Assembly (NCBI GenBank): GCA_033439265.1
Contig: JAVTVX010000019.1
Location: 22,284,039 to 22,348,038, forward strand
DNA from: Dillenia suffruticosa
Lineage: Eukaryota > Streptophyta > Magnoliopsida > Dilleniales > Dilleniaceae
Direction: 5' to 3'
Length of the DNA: 64,000 nucleotides
The translations under genes and the position numbers were made by a program. This document shows positions 33,974 through 45,509 of this stretch, piece after piece; the stretch's first letter is position 1; each line of letters opens with the position of its first letter. A model generated the notes under the pieces. It had not been told where the DNA came from. It worked only from the letters and a program-made list of their open reading frames with translations, and did not search any database.

Positions 33974-36676
33974 TCAGTCTAACTGTTCATGCCCGTTTGA
34001 GTCACTATCAAAAAGTCTAACAGGATTCAAACTGGTTTTGCTCTGAGATCTATTTCTACATAGGTAATCATATGTAATATACATGAGGAAATCCAGGAAA
34101 AGGCCTTTTTCAGATGTTTCTCTCGAAATGTAAACATCCTCTTGCATGCTCCGGTAGGCTCTATCAAGAATTCTGTATGAAATCTCGTTGAACTCAAAGC
34201 CTGCTTGGCTCAATTTATGTCCCCACATCAAGGTCTTCTCAGGCATCCCTTGCTTGCAAAAATGTGACAACAATAGATTGGTAGTAATGACATTTGGAAC
34301 AAAGGCCAACTTAAGGAGTTTTGCAGTCAGGATCAAAGCACGCTCAAACATGTCAGAGCAAACTCCGTTCATCATAGTGTTATATGTCACAGTATTTGGA
34401 ATCACACCAGATGAAACAAGCTCATCTAACAATACGACAGCTTGGTTCATCCTTCTACTACTACAAAATCCATGGATACGGATGTTGTAAGTAGTTATAT
34501 CTGGTTCCCAACCTGTAGCATACATTCTATTTACGAAGTTATCTGCACTAATCATGTCAAATGCCTTGCAATACCCACTGATCAAAGTGTTGTAAGTATA
34601 AATATCAGGAGTCAAGCCAAACCGATGCATGTCCAAAAATGTGTCCATTGCTGACTTCATTCTTCCTTGTTTACAAAAACCATTAATGATAATATTGGCA
34701 GTTATAATATCTGGAAGTAGGTCCCTCTCCCTCATCTCTCTCTCCAATTTCAACGCCTCATTCAAGTTCCCTTGGTTGCAGAATCCACCGATCAAAGAGT
34801 TGTACACGAAATTATTTGGCACTACTCCCTTTTCTAACATTTCTTCAAAGACATTGTAAGCCTCCTCCATAAGACCTGCTTTAGATAGTCCATCAATGAA
34901 GGCCGAGAAGGCAACAGCATCAGGAGATAATCCTCTCCTTTGCATCTCATGCCACAAAATCTGAGCCCCCGTGATATCACTTACCTTAAAATACCCATCA
35001 AAAAGCACAGTGAAAGGCACTTTATTGATGGGAAGACCCTTCTCTATCATCTTATAAATCAGCTCTGCAGCTTCCTCCAGCCTCCCTTTATAGGACAGAC
35101 ACATAAGCAGAGAGCTACACGTAGAAGATGTAGGCATTAGGCCAAATTTAACCATAGTTTGGTAGGCAGAAAAGGCTTCATCTTCTAAGCCCTCTCTGCT
35201 GAACGCTGCAATTATAGAGTTAAAAGCAACTACAGTAACAGGCATCCCTTTCTCAAGCATGTCCTCTAAGGTTTCCATGGCGTCATCCAAACAACCTGCC
35301 CAACACAAATGAGATATAGAAATATCAGACAGTGAACTGACCGGAAGCAATTTGGACATCCCAGATAAAGACAAATCCATTAATAGTTTTCCCCCCACAT
35401 CTTCCCGCTTATACTTGTAGTACCCCGCAACCAGGGTGTTGAAAGTAATGCCATCAGGGGGTATACCCTTCTTTATCATCCCAGCATAAAGCACGTTTGC
35501 CTGAGTGATTTCTCTGGCCTTGACGTAACCATTAATCAGTGTGTTGTACATGATAGTTTCGGGAGACATGCCCATTTCCTCAATCCCATCAAAAAGCTTC
35601 CGAGCTTCAGCGAGATTTCCCTCCTTGCACATGGCATTTATAATTGTGCAGAAAGTAACTATGGTGGGACTGCAACCCGATTCAATCATGGAGTGCAACC
35701 AATACATAGCATCGGAACTAGTTCCTCTAAGACAATGGGCGTTGATCAATATATTATAACAAACGGCATCGGGAAAGCAGCAGAATTTGTGCATAAGATA
35801 AAATAAACTCTGGGCAATAGAAATCCAACCTTTTCTGCAGAAGCCGAGTATCAAGGCATTAAGGGTGAGAGTAGAAGGGGGAGGACCTCTACTAAGCATA
35901 TCTTTGAACACCTTCCATACGCTGCCATAGTCAGCAGATTTGAGCAACAAATTGAAGAGGAGAGTGAGGGCAGAGAGGCTTGGACAGGCCCCAACCTCGC
36001 GCATTTTAGTTAAGACACGCAAAGCTTGAGCGGCCATCCCAGCATTGAGGAAAGCCCTCATGACGGAATCGAGAACCGAGAAAGCAGACTCATAAGGTTG
36101 GTGTCCACGCCACATGAGCTCCAAGATTTGCTCATTTCTGGGGAAGCCCGTCTTCAAGACCATCCAAGAGAGCATGTCTTGAGCGAGAAAACGGAGATTC
36201 TCCGCGGCTAATAAATGGGCGGCGACGCAACAGGACGCAAGGGTTATGGAGGCGGAATCGTCGTCTTCATGGGGGAAAACGGATTTGAAGAAGGCAAGAG
36301 CGAGTTGGCGGCCACGAAGGGATTTCAAAATCTGGACAAGGAAGACGGGGCTGAACTCTCTGGAAAATGCGGCCAAGATGTAGCCTTGCCTCGATTTAAT
36401 CAGCCTGGTGAGGCCGACGAGGATGAGCAGCCGCTGGCGAGATGTGATGGAAGTAGCCCTATTTGAAACGCGAAAAGGCAAGAACTGGCCGAGATAATCG
36501 AAGCTCTGATCCGTACAAGAAGAAGAAGAAGAAGAAGAATGTGGTCGTGGAGTTGTCGTAGTCAGAGGAACGAGGGTGGAGGAGAAAACTAGGGCTTTGG
36601 TAGGGGAAGTTAATGGAGAGAGGATAGGAAGGGCCGTGACAGAACAATGGTGGCGGCGGCACAGGGTGGCGAACAT
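33974..36676 (-). CDS. P-class pentatricopeptide repeat (PPR) protein, probably mitochondrial
   Basis: A single intact exon of 900 residues from ATG at 36676 to TGA at 33974-33976. Seen: about 18 consecutive 35-residue PPR motifs from about residue 195 to about 840, many with the diagnostic YNTLI-GYCK / P(D/N) pattern. Examples are MYNTLINGYVKAREITQA, VYNSLIGGFCNQGNLNEA and TYNTLISGYCKAFDMISA. No E, E+ or DYW extension is present, so it is P-class. The N-terminus (MFATLCRRHHCSVTALPIL) is rich in Arg, Ser and Thr and poor in acidic residues, as in mitochondrial presequences. Known: P-class PPR proteins bind organellar RNA in a sequence-specific way and affect stability, splicing or translation. 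The RNA target cannot be read from what is shown here. The lack of introns is usual for the family. Confidence 0.95.
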   Translation of the reverse strand: MFATLCRRHHCSVTALPILSPLTSPTKALVFSSTLVPLTTTTPRPHSSSSSSSCTDQSFDYLGQFLPFRVSNRATSITSRQRLLILVGLTRLIKSRQGYILAAFSREFSPVFLVQILKSLRGRQLALAFFKSVFPHEDDDSASITLASCCVAAHLLAAENLRFLAQDMLSWMVLKTGFPRNEQILELMWRGHQPYESAFSVLDSVMRAFLNAGMAAQALRVLTKMREVGACPSLSALTLLFNLLLKSADYGSVWKVFKDMLSRGPPPSTLTLNALILGFCRKGWISIAQSLFYLMHKFCCFPDAVCYNILINAHCLRGTSSDAMYWLHSMIESGCSPTIVTFCTIINAMCKEGNLAEARKLFDGIEEMGMSPETIMYNTLINGYVKAREITQANVLYAGMIKKGIPPDGITFNTLVAGYYKYKREDVGGKLLMDLSLSGMSKLLPVSSLSDISISHLCWAGCLDDAMETLEDMLEKGMPVTVVAFNSIIAAFSREGLEDEAFSAYQTMVKFGLMPTSSTCSSLLMCLSYKGRLEEAAELIYKMIEKGLPINKVPFTVLFDGYFKVSDITGAQILWHEMQRRGLSPDAVAFSAFIDGLSKAGLMEEAYNVFEEMLEKGVVPNNFVYNSLIGGFCNQGNLNEALKLEREMRERDLLPDIITANIIINGFCKQGRMKSAMDTFLDMHRFGLTPDIYTYNTLISGYCKAFDMISADNFVNRMYATGWEPDITTYNIRIHGFCSSRRMNQAVVLLDELVSSGVIPNTVTYNTMMNGVCSDMFERALILTAKLLKLAFVPNVITTNLLLSHFCKQGMPEKTLMWGHKLSQAGFEFNEISYRILDRAYRSMQEDVYISRETSEKGLFLDFLMYITYDYLCRNRSQSKTSLNPVRLFDSDSNGHEQLD

Positions 36677-37581
36677 CCAGAGCCACCAGAACAGCGACTT
36701 GGGTAGCCACGGCGACGGCTTTAACTACAGATGTTGAGATTGGAATTTACGAGCAAGGGGAAGTTGTATGGGACACTAAAACACTCTCTCTTGCTGGGAC
36801 TCCCGGTCCCGAGTCCCAATCCAGTTGAACCCGACTAACTATATGGGCCGAGCTTGTTCAAGGTTAAATTCCGATTCGGCCTTGGGCCTGGTCCTATCTA
36901 AACAAATGCCAAGTTGAGTTAGGATGCGCCAGCTTGTAACCCAAGCGGTGGTTGGAGATTGGTTCGGCGGCAGCGGCGGGTAAGACCTGTGCGTAAAATG
37001 CTGGCTCGCCCTGTCCAAGATGGGAGTTGGCCCATGTGCTTCAGGCGAAAGCTCGAGGTTTGCGGTCTTTAGGGCGGGGGGGGGCGCATCAGGCTAAGTT
37101 CACTCCTCTTTATCACCTCTTGTTAATTATTTTTTTCTGTTAATTAATTTTTTCTTTTAATTCTTGCTTACATTTATTTTAAAATTATATTCTAATTAAT
37201 TCAATTCGAATATTTATAAATACTCATTTAACCATGTTTATCTAACCCGTATTAGTTTTATTTGTTTTGATTTCAAAATTTAAGTAAAATTTTAATTATT
37301 ATATTAAAAATATAAATAATCATCATTGTGTAGTTATTTTCAAAATATTTATAATTAAAAGTTTTTTTTTTGGGGGTGGGAAAAATTAAAAGGGTTTGAA
37401 GAACGGTCAAACCCACTTCATCAAAAGTAATTTAGAAGTTCGTTGACACCGCCCTAAGGACGTCAAGGTGACCAATCATACCCTTGACCAAAATATTTTG
37501 AAGATAACTTTAAAATAAGAATTATTTATATTTTTAATATCAAAATTAAGATTTTTCGTAAAAATTGAATGCAAAAATATA

Positions 37582-37713
<132 letters not shown>

Positions 37714-37894
37714 AGATTTAACTTTTGTGAAAACAAGAAGACATTAAGATTTGATTTGGTTGAGATTTAATGATAACATTTGAGAAAATGAGTTTGCCCT
37801 TTTTCTTTTTTTTTTTTTTTTTTACCATGACTAGGTCATCGATCGAGTATTCAAGAATTCGTTCCGATTAATTTGGGTTGGGATCAATTGAGAG

Positions 37895-37995
37895 AATAGG
37901 TCTCCCAGTACTGATTTTTCTATTCCCATAGAGAATCGAACTTCCGATCATGATTAAGGAGCGTCAATTTTTGAATCAACTGAATCATCAGACGT
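37895..37995 (-). repeat. tRNA-derived SINE-like relic
   Basis: On the minus strand, TGATTCAGTTGATTCAAAA (A-box-like) is followed about 30 bases later by GGAAGTTCGATTCTC (B-box-like). The layout is that of the relic at 24545-24615 but diverged. Ends not resolved. Confidence 0.4.
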
Positions 37996-38933
37996 TGATA
38001 ATTTACCTTTTTTCTGATTAGAGAAATTAAAGCCCAAATCGGATGAAGAAGAAAATAACATTTATCAAAATTAACCGGAATAACAACCGATTACACTTTT
38101 TTACGTAGAAATTTTATGAAAATTTGAGAAGACTCGTATTCTTGTATAAAATCTTTTATTTTAATTAAAACATAAAATAAAGTAAAATGTTACAGGCTGA
38201 TATTGTGGAAATACTTTAAGCAACAACTTTAAGAATTTTGTAATCATATATCATGAGTATTCGATAATTATATTAAATCTAATTAAATTCAGTTCGAATT
38301 AGATTAGACTTTTAAAGAACAAACTCTCTCGATATTTATTTTTATCAGGCACAAGTCTTGAATTCATTATTTTATTTAAATGATAATTAAATCAATTAGA
38401 TGTTGTTACATGAGGATCCTACTGGTAATAGGCACATACAGACGACAATAATTAATGCAGAAAAATTGTTGATTTGCGTAAATAATGAGCACGGAGCATG
38501 TAAGAGTCTTCCTAAAATATTATTGTTTTAAAATATTGATTATTTTAAAGAATTTTATAGAAAAAAAAAGTATTAACTTTTAAAAACATAGATTTCCCAA
38601 TATATTTCTCTTATTTTAATTTAAAAATTATATAAAATAAAATAACACTATATATGAGAAAATCAGAAAAGCTATTAGCACATGTGAAAAACAAAAGGGC
38701 CTATTTTCTTATTCCGAGTAATTCATGCTCATTTTCCGGAAAGACAGGATGGTGAAAATCTTTACAAAGATCAATACATCATTCTGATGTTCAACAAGAG
38801 AAATACAACCAAAGTTCTTTGAAGAGTAGTTTTGGGCTTCCAGTGACAAACTAAGGTCATAGAAGCATATTTTTGACAGACAGAAATTAGAGAAGAACCT
38901 GAAGCAGGGCAGAGGCCTCGAGACTAGTGGGTC

Positions 38934-41900
38934 TTAGCCTGTGAGGGCAGAATTGAGAGCACTATGCACATCCACTCCGATTTGGGCTTCAGCTTTCTCC
39001 AGATCAGTTGTGGCCGAGCTCAGCTTCTGAGTGAACTCTGCTAGACCCTTTTGCACCAGGCTTGGATCAATTCGGTCAATGGGCACAGCTTCAACAGAAA
39101 TAATATCAGCGAATGAGTTTGCATGGATAAAAGCAAACCCGCTGCTAACGAAATACTTAGTCACATCATTCCCTTGGTGCACTGACAGGACCCCAGGCTT
39201 GAGCTCTGCAATAGTGGCAACATGTCCAGGAAGAATACCCATCTGCCCAGTTGTCGCTGGTATTATCACCATATCAACCTGCAAATGATCACAACTACAA
39301 AGTAAACAAATACTAGAAATCTTTGTACCACATCTCAAAAGGCAAAACAACAAGGCTTTGGTTTTGACAATGGGTTTTACGCTAGTAGTCAACCTACAAC
39401 CCTCTTTTACCCGGGCTTAGGACCAGCTATGTCAGAGTTTCAAAATGCAAAACAAATTACTAATATATTCACAATTGCACACAATTAATTGATTAATCAG
39501 TGAAGACAACTAGGGTAACATATAATTCACCAAACTGTAACCTGAATCTTGGAAATGACTTGGCTGAATTCCAACACTCAATTGTCTATACAAGCAACAT
39601 ATCAAATAGAGTCAATCTTGAACCACATGCCCTTAGATTCAATGTCAGTCAAAGAGAACTATTCAAACCCTAGAGGACATGCTAAGAGCTTGTGTCTTCG
39701 AGCTACACGGTTGTTGGGCTGATTCCTTGATGGTAGTGGAATTTCCCAATAATAACAGCTACAGGAGGAGATGGCACCATTTGAGGCACTGTATAGGAGG
39801 AGATGTAGGACTCATCTTTGCTGGACATGGTAGGCAAGAGACAGATGGTTCGCTCAGAGCTCAGGCCAGACATAGGACCCCCCCTTGCAGGAGACTGCCG
39901 AGAAAGTTCGGGTCCTTTCAGAAAAGTTCAGGACCACCCAATCCCACCAAAAGGTTTTAGTTCTAGGAAGTATTGTAAATGCTAGTAACCAAAAGAGAAA
40001 ATTTAAAGCAAAAGGGCCAGGGAATAAACAACACAAAATATACTGTTGGCATAGGAGCAAATACGTGGAAGATGTTGTCAATCACAAGGACATTTTTGTC
40101 CCTGATTTCAAGGACTGGCAAGTGCCTAAAAAAGTACACAATCTAGGAATACAAGAGGCAACCTGGAGCAAGATGTGGCACTGCAAAAGTCAAGTTTGCT
40201 CATTGAAAACATCAAAAGTTGGACAAGTTGAGATACAGAGCAAAGGCCTCCATTGGTTTTATAGGTCTAGTGAGACTTAATCTGGTTACTAGACAGTGAG
40301 AAACCTGTTTTATGCACTCTTCTCCTAAGGGCACTTGTAGCCTATACAAGTGGGGGCAAGGGTGGTGTGGAATCAAAAGCTAAAGGATCTGGCCACATAC
40401 CCTCTGTACTTCAGTCATGTCAATGTTTGGATGCATTACCAAACAAGGGTTACTACCACCAAGATTCGAGGGTGCATTTGCAAAGAACAAAAACCATTTT
40501 AGTATCAAGATTTTTCAAACCAAAAATGATGAAGGCCTCTCAAAAGGGTAAGGTTGATTGAGATAAGTTGATCACAAAACCATATATTTCATGATTCTGA
40601 CAATCTAATAAGGAAAAGACGATTCCCAAAAACAAACTGCAAAAACAAATAAATTATCTGCCTCTTTAAGACAACAAGGAGGCTAACATTAGCACTGAAT
40701 TAACAAACAAATATTAAAAGGCAGCATCACAGTGACATAATATGATCATTATAATCTCTCGAGTCCAGTTATCCTACCAATCAAAAAAATCCAACAAAAA
40801 TGAAAATAAATCTGATCAATGCCATAAACAAAAGAACATGAACACCAACTACCATCTAGAACGGTTGGTTTATCTAGACTAGACACCTAAATTTACAAAA
40901 TATGAATTACTTCCTCTTAAATATTCTAAGGATTCTTCAGATCTTTTCTTCATAAAAAAAAACTGAAAAGTAGGTTGTATCATGCTTAGCTTGGAAATCT
41001 ACCTCTTCAAGCATTGGATCTCTCAAAGATGATGCAAAATGCAAAAATTCAGATGTAGCAACAACACCTCAGGACAAAGCAATTTCAACCCTGTTTCATT
41101 TCACTGCCGAAGACCGGGAAATTGTTAACGTTTTCATGTCCTCCCGCAACAGATTACAGCAATTAAACCTTACTTTCTTGTACTGAACCAACCAAACAGT
41201 CCAATAATCCAATAAGCTATCTAACAAACAAAGGCAATTAAGCCTCATTTTGTCATACTGAACCAACCTAACAGTCCTAGAAGCTATCAAGCTATCAACA
41301 ATCACCTGAATGCACAACTGAGAGATTAAATGTCCAACTTGCATTGAGAGGAGACGACAAACATTTGCAACCAAGTACTGCCCATTTAAATTGACATGTA
41401 TGAATCTGTTATCCATATCACAACTTTGATGCTATTTCATCAAGTGGTCATTGTGGCAGACTAACACGCAATTAGTTTTCAAGAAAGGGCTGCAGACCTA
41501 CAAATAAGGTGCTGATGGTGCAGTCTTTTTGCACAGGAATAATAAGCAGCGAGATAGCCCATCAAACACATTCAGATGAAGAGCCTTTAAAGATAACGGG
41601 AAAACCCACCTTTGATTACAGAAGGGGAGAAAAGCACTTTGAATTCGTCCAAAAACATATTTAACAGCTAAGTAGGAATCTGAGCTATTGTCATGGTGGA
41701 TACAGTGGTGATTAATATTGGGGATAACAAAATGTAGAAATACGTAGTGAAAAAGGTTGTGCCGGTAAAGTGACAAATCATGCCTAGAACAAGGCTAAAG
41801 AATTAGTAGCAAAGAAAACTGCACGGTAGTATATGAATGAAAAAAAAAAAAAAAAAACAAATTCTAAAAGAAAAAAAAATTAAACAAATAAATATGGATA

Positions 41901-42661
41901 TCAAAGAACTGAAAAAAAATAAAAATTGCAGAATGAGAGTGTCAAGAGCATAAATAACATAAAAAACAACAACAATGGAACAACAAGAGTGCCAAGAGGG
42001 CATAAACTTTGAATGCAACAAACCCATTATGTACACAAGCCAAGACACAATTAATACAGATGCAACCAAGATGCAGAGTTGAGATATGGACAGATGATGA
42101 TGCTATATGCTCTAACTATCAATGCAGGCAGTTAACCTCCGGATTGACAAAATATTAGTGAAACAAATACAAAAAGGAAATGAAATTTTGCAGATCGATA
42201 GGATTATTCAAAACCTAACCCTAAATAAAATTAGGGCAAATTCACATCGAATAAAATTAATCAACAATTCAAAGGATGGGAATAACCTAACAGAGGCAAA
42301 ACCGAAAAGAGATGAGTAGCAGATCAGAGTATAACAATCGAGCGAATTGATTAGAAATGAAAGGGTGAGAGGGCGAAGTGACCTCTTTGCCGGAGAGCTC
42401 AGAAGCGTAAGGAAGGACGAAGTTAACGGTGAGCTTAGTGGGGAGAGAGGCTGGGGTTGGAGGCCGAGGCTGCATGAAAGCGAGAGGGGTCTTGGGCGGC
42501 TCAACATTTGGGATCACCTTCTTCCACGCCTCCACGAAGCTCGAATCGAACGCCGGAGTGGCTGGGACTTCGGTGGAGAGGTGCCGAGATGGGACGGAGG
42601 CGGTGGCGGCGGCGGAGATGGATCTGCGAAAGAGGAGGCGAGTGGTGGCTTGGCGTAACAT
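38934..42661 (-). CDS. ATP synthase subunit delta-prime, mitochondrial (F1 epsilon-type subunit)
   Basis: Two exons, 42661-42383 and 39278-38934, join in phase (GAG|GTT) to 207 residues. Seen: an Arg/Ser/Ala-rich mitochondrial presequence ([19 protein letters not shown]), then a conserved plant segment ([18 protein letters not shown]). The beta-sandwich of the ATP-synt_DE family follows, with [35 protein letters not shown] and KPGVLSV. The end is the helical hairpin ([23 protein letters not shown]). Known: this subunit, homologous to bacterial F1 epsilon, is part of the central rotor stalk of mitochondrial ATP synthase. The length fits plant delta-prime. The 3.1-kb intron carries a Ty3/gypsy relic on the opposite strand. 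A (GA)n tract at 42714-42740 lies in the leader or promoter, reading as CT in the sense direction. Confidence 0.95.
39641..39990 (+). mobile_element. Ty3/gypsy integrase C-terminal relic inside the ATP synthase intron
   Basis: Seen on the plus strand: [20 protein letters not shown] and MVVEF, then NNNSY. After a frame change comes [14 protein letters not shown], and in another frame [22 protein letters not shown]. These are the hallmark integrase-end motifs of Ty3/gypsy elements. At least two frame changes separate them. The relic is antisense to its host gene. Material out to about 40560 is weakly coding-like (39885-40280) but not recognised. Confidence 0.8.
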
Positions 42662-42712
42662 AGCTTAGGAGAAGGGTTCTGATCGCTCGGGTCTAGCAAG
42701 GTCGGAGTCGGG

Positions 42713-42745
<33 letters not shown>

Positions 42746-42970
42746 CGAAAATACGAGTGTGGTACGGAGGAATATAGTGCCTTTTGGGTTCGGGTTAATG
42801 GTGTTGGTCCCTCTCACGCTGCCTCTTTTATTGTCGATTTGAGTTGAGGTGCTGGGACTGGGAGTTTGGGTTGGGAGCAAATGGTAATTTTAATTTTATT
42901 CTTGCTGTTTTCATTTTAATATTTTTAAACCAAGGTATTGTTCGATTGGTAAAATTAATTAATTAATTAA

Positions 42971-43008
<38 letters not shown>

Positions 43009-43490
43009 TTTTGACTCATTTTAAACCAAGGTATAGTTTGGGTATAGAAATTTGACTCATTTTATCCCAAAGATAGAGTTAATTTTTTATTTTATCTCTC
43101 TTTCTGTAAATTAAAAATGATGGTTTCTATCTTACACTTGTTCTCGCCCTCCTGTACACCATTCCAAATGTTATCAAATTTATTATTTGTTTTAACAAAA
43201 ATATGTATGTCATTCCATTTATTATTTGTTTTCCAATTTTCTGTGTTAATTTGGTTTTGTTGAGGGAGCTTAGTCCCAAAAAAAAAATAAATAAATAAAT
43301 AAATAAAAACTTTGATGTGATTTAAATTTATTTCAGATAATTTTTTTTTTTTTTTTGTTATCTAAGTAAAGTGACAGTTATAAATTTTAATTAATTGAAT
43401 ACTTGGTTCTTATGAACAGGACTAAATTCTTTCTTGTTTTACAGTAATTGAGTGAATTGAGTGAGTTAATCTTAGGTGCGGTGCATGGAG
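42662..43490. other. Promoter side of the ATP synthase gene and AT-rich spacer
   Basis: GA tract at 42714-42740, then AATT/AT simple repeats (42955-43006) and AAAT repeats (43278-43308). Nothing gene-like seen. Confidence 0.6.
42955..43006. repeat. (AATT)n-(AT)n simple repeat
   Basis: About five TTAA/AATT units followed by about 15 AT units. Confidence 0.9.
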
Positions 43491-43491
43491 C

Positions 43492-43815
43492 TGTAACAAC
43501 CGCTAATTATAGAGTTACTAGTTAAGCATGGTTGTAATAATAATTAATGGTTAATTGTGATCTTTAGATTAGTTAATAATTAATTGATTGATCAGTAGTT
43601 AACAAATTAGTTAATAGAATTAGTTAATACAAATAATATAAATAATAATTTCAAATTATATAATGAGTATCGAATAAAATGATATTAAAATCTCTTTTTC
43701 TCCTTCTCTATCTCTTTCTCTCTATTCTTTCTCTCGCTCTCTTTCTATCTTTCTCTTCCCGATTTCTCTCTCTATCTTTTTTACTACTCTTTAGAGTTGA
43801 ATTGTTATAAATTGG
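43492..43815 (+). mobile_element. LTR-like sequence with possible primer-binding site
   Basis: Begins TGTAACAACC, a common LTR start, and is followed by AT-rich sequence. A CT-rich stretch (43690-43785) precedes ATTGGTATTATTACA (about 43811-43825), whose first eight bases match the start of the tRNA-Met primer-binding site (TGGTATCAGAGC). The LTR end lacks a clean CA. This is a suggestion from layout only; no second identical LTR was found. Confidence 0.35.
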
Positions 43816-44039
43816 TATTATTACAGTTATTCTTCATAATCAAAGATGAAAAATAATTGATTTGAGGAACATGAAAAAGAATTAGAAATTCTTAGGCAAG
43901 AATGGAAGAAAGAAATTGAGAAATATAATAAAAGAATAGATGCTTTCGTGGCATTTATTAATGACAAATTGAATATTTTATTTAAAATATTTGATATCAA
44001 TGTAAATATCAAAATATTTGTAAAAATTAAGCCACAAAA

Positions 44040-44900
44040 AAAAATGGATAACAATAATTTGTCTGTTTCATTACCCATAAAACCAAGAGTTGATGTTTCT
44101 TCTAGCAATATATTTCTATCAAGAAGTGAACAAGATGCAACTAGCACAGTTTCCCTAACTGCTCCTCTAGAGCATTATGGATATTTCTCCAAGTCAATCC
44201 GATGATGGTTCAGTTTCCTTGGATGAGATCATGTCCATTTGTGATTTTTTGAAGAGTCCAGAAGTTGAGTATCTAGACAATAATGAAATTTTAACACTCA
44301 ATTCCATTGAGAAAAAAATATATAGCAACTTTTTTCATTTCAAAAATTGAGGAAATGGTAGGTAATATATGCTAAGAGAGAGATATTTGCAAAATTGGAA
44401 ACAATTGATAGTGTTATGAATGTAGATGACAACTTCACGGATCCACATTGTGCAACTATTACTTACGACATTTACAAGCACCTGCGTGCATTTGAGGTTT
44501 GAGGCAAAAAAGGCCTTCTGCTGATTTGATGGAGAGGATTCAGAAAGACATCAATGCTAGCATAAAAAGTACTCACCTGATGCATAAAGTGTTTTTCGAT
44601 TTAGCTCAGGAGTAGTGAGAGAGTGGATGTATATGTATGTGACATTTTTCTTCAAATAGGCCGTTTCTGCTTGCATTTAGAGGGAGGTTGTTTCAATGCT
44701 AGCATGCATGCAATATTAATTGATTGGCTCGTTGAGGTAGCTAAAAGAGTACAGACTTATGCCTCATACACTATATTTGACCGTGAGCTACATGGATTAG
44801 TATCTTTTTGGGAACATGATGAATAGGCAGCGGCTTCAATTCCTTGGAGTAGCATGCGTGATAATAGCTGTGAAATATAAGAAGAAGAAGAAAAAGAAAA
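44040..44900 (+). pseudogene. Cyclin A (A1-type) pseudogene, apparently intronless
   Basis: Pieces in changing frames align in order with plant cyclin A1. MDISPSQSDDGSVSLDE starts at 44177, then KSPEVEYLDNNE, KLETIDSVMNVDD, CATITYDIYKHLRAFE, KKRPSADLMERIQKDINAS (to about 44560), ILIDWLVEVA (about 44710-44745), and MNRQRLQFLGVACVIIAVKY (44819-44878). These segments normally span several exons, but here they are contiguous without introns, which suggests retroposition. Stops and frame changes are numerous. The cyclin box is truncated after VACVIIAVKY and followed by an A-rich AAGAAGAAG stretch. A 142-bp insertion interrupts it at 44564. The upstream part (44040-44170, PRVDVSSSNIF..) is a tentative extension of the N-terminal region. 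Confidence 0.82.
44551..44705. mobile_element. 142-bp insertion with 13-bp target-site duplication in the cyclin pseudogene
   Basis: TCAATGCTAGCAT occurs exactly at 44551-44563 and again at 44693-44705. The cyclin reading (DINAS then ILIDWLVE) resumes directly after the second copy. Removing one copy plus the interior restores cyclin continuity, which identifies the interior (44564-44692) as an insertion. No poly-A tail, terminal repeat or coding motif is evident in it. Confidence 0.75.
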
Positions 44901-45012
44901 AGATAAAGGCCACCCTTCATCGTGGACTCCCTTATCCCTCTAGTCAACTTATTAAGCTCAATTCCCTACATTCCATCATCAAGGGCAAGGATGCTCTTAA
45001 AGGAGAGGAAAT

Positions 45013-45509
45013 TGTAACAAACAGAAGAACAACACTGGCAGTTAGCTTTGTGAAGTCAGTTAGCTTTATTAAGTTAGTTGCAACCATTATGAGTTGGGTT
45101 GTTGTCTCAGTTACGTTAATCAGAATTAGTTAAGCAACTGTAGATTATTAAGATCAGTCAGACCATGGATGGAAACATTGTATAAGGAAAGATTGTATAA
45201 AAAGGAGAATGTACAGAATGCAAGGCAAGGAATGAAATGTGTTTTGATAACATCTCTCTCTAACTTCTCTCCCTCTCTCTCTACTGTTCTGCTTCTCTCT
45301 CGCTCTCTGAACTCTCTCTTTCTCCCCTCTAGCTTCTTCTTCTTCCTCTCTCTCTCTCTCTCTCTCTCTAACTCTTTCCATGGTTATACATTCTCCACCC
45401 ATAGTCAACCGGCTGTGATTACCATTCGACCATCAAGCTCCACGATCAACCGCCACCTCCATCAATCAACCCAAGCTTCCCAGTCGACTGCTTGACTGGG
45501 TTCGTGACA
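45013..45509 (+). mobile_element. Probable 3' LTR with preceding polypurine tract
   Basis: A purine stretch, AAAGGAGAGGAAAT (44999-45012), is directly followed by TGTAACAAAC, the usual polypurine-tract/LTR junction. Inside are a TATA-like TTGTATAAAAAGG (45191-45203) and a long CT-rich leader-like region (45250-45372). The LTR probably ends at TTCGTGACA (45501-45509), where TGT..ACA give short inverted ends. A related CGTGACA recurs at 45537-45543. It does not resemble the LTR-like piece at 43.5 kb, so the two belong to different elements. Confidence 0.5.

Noticed and set aside
42347-42668. Plus-strand frames over the ATP synthase first exon.
   Set aside because: Antisense shadows of the presequence exon.
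45169-45495. Plus-strand Ser/Leu-rich open frame of 108 codons.
   Set aside because: It lies in the CT-rich part of the probable LTR; low complexity.
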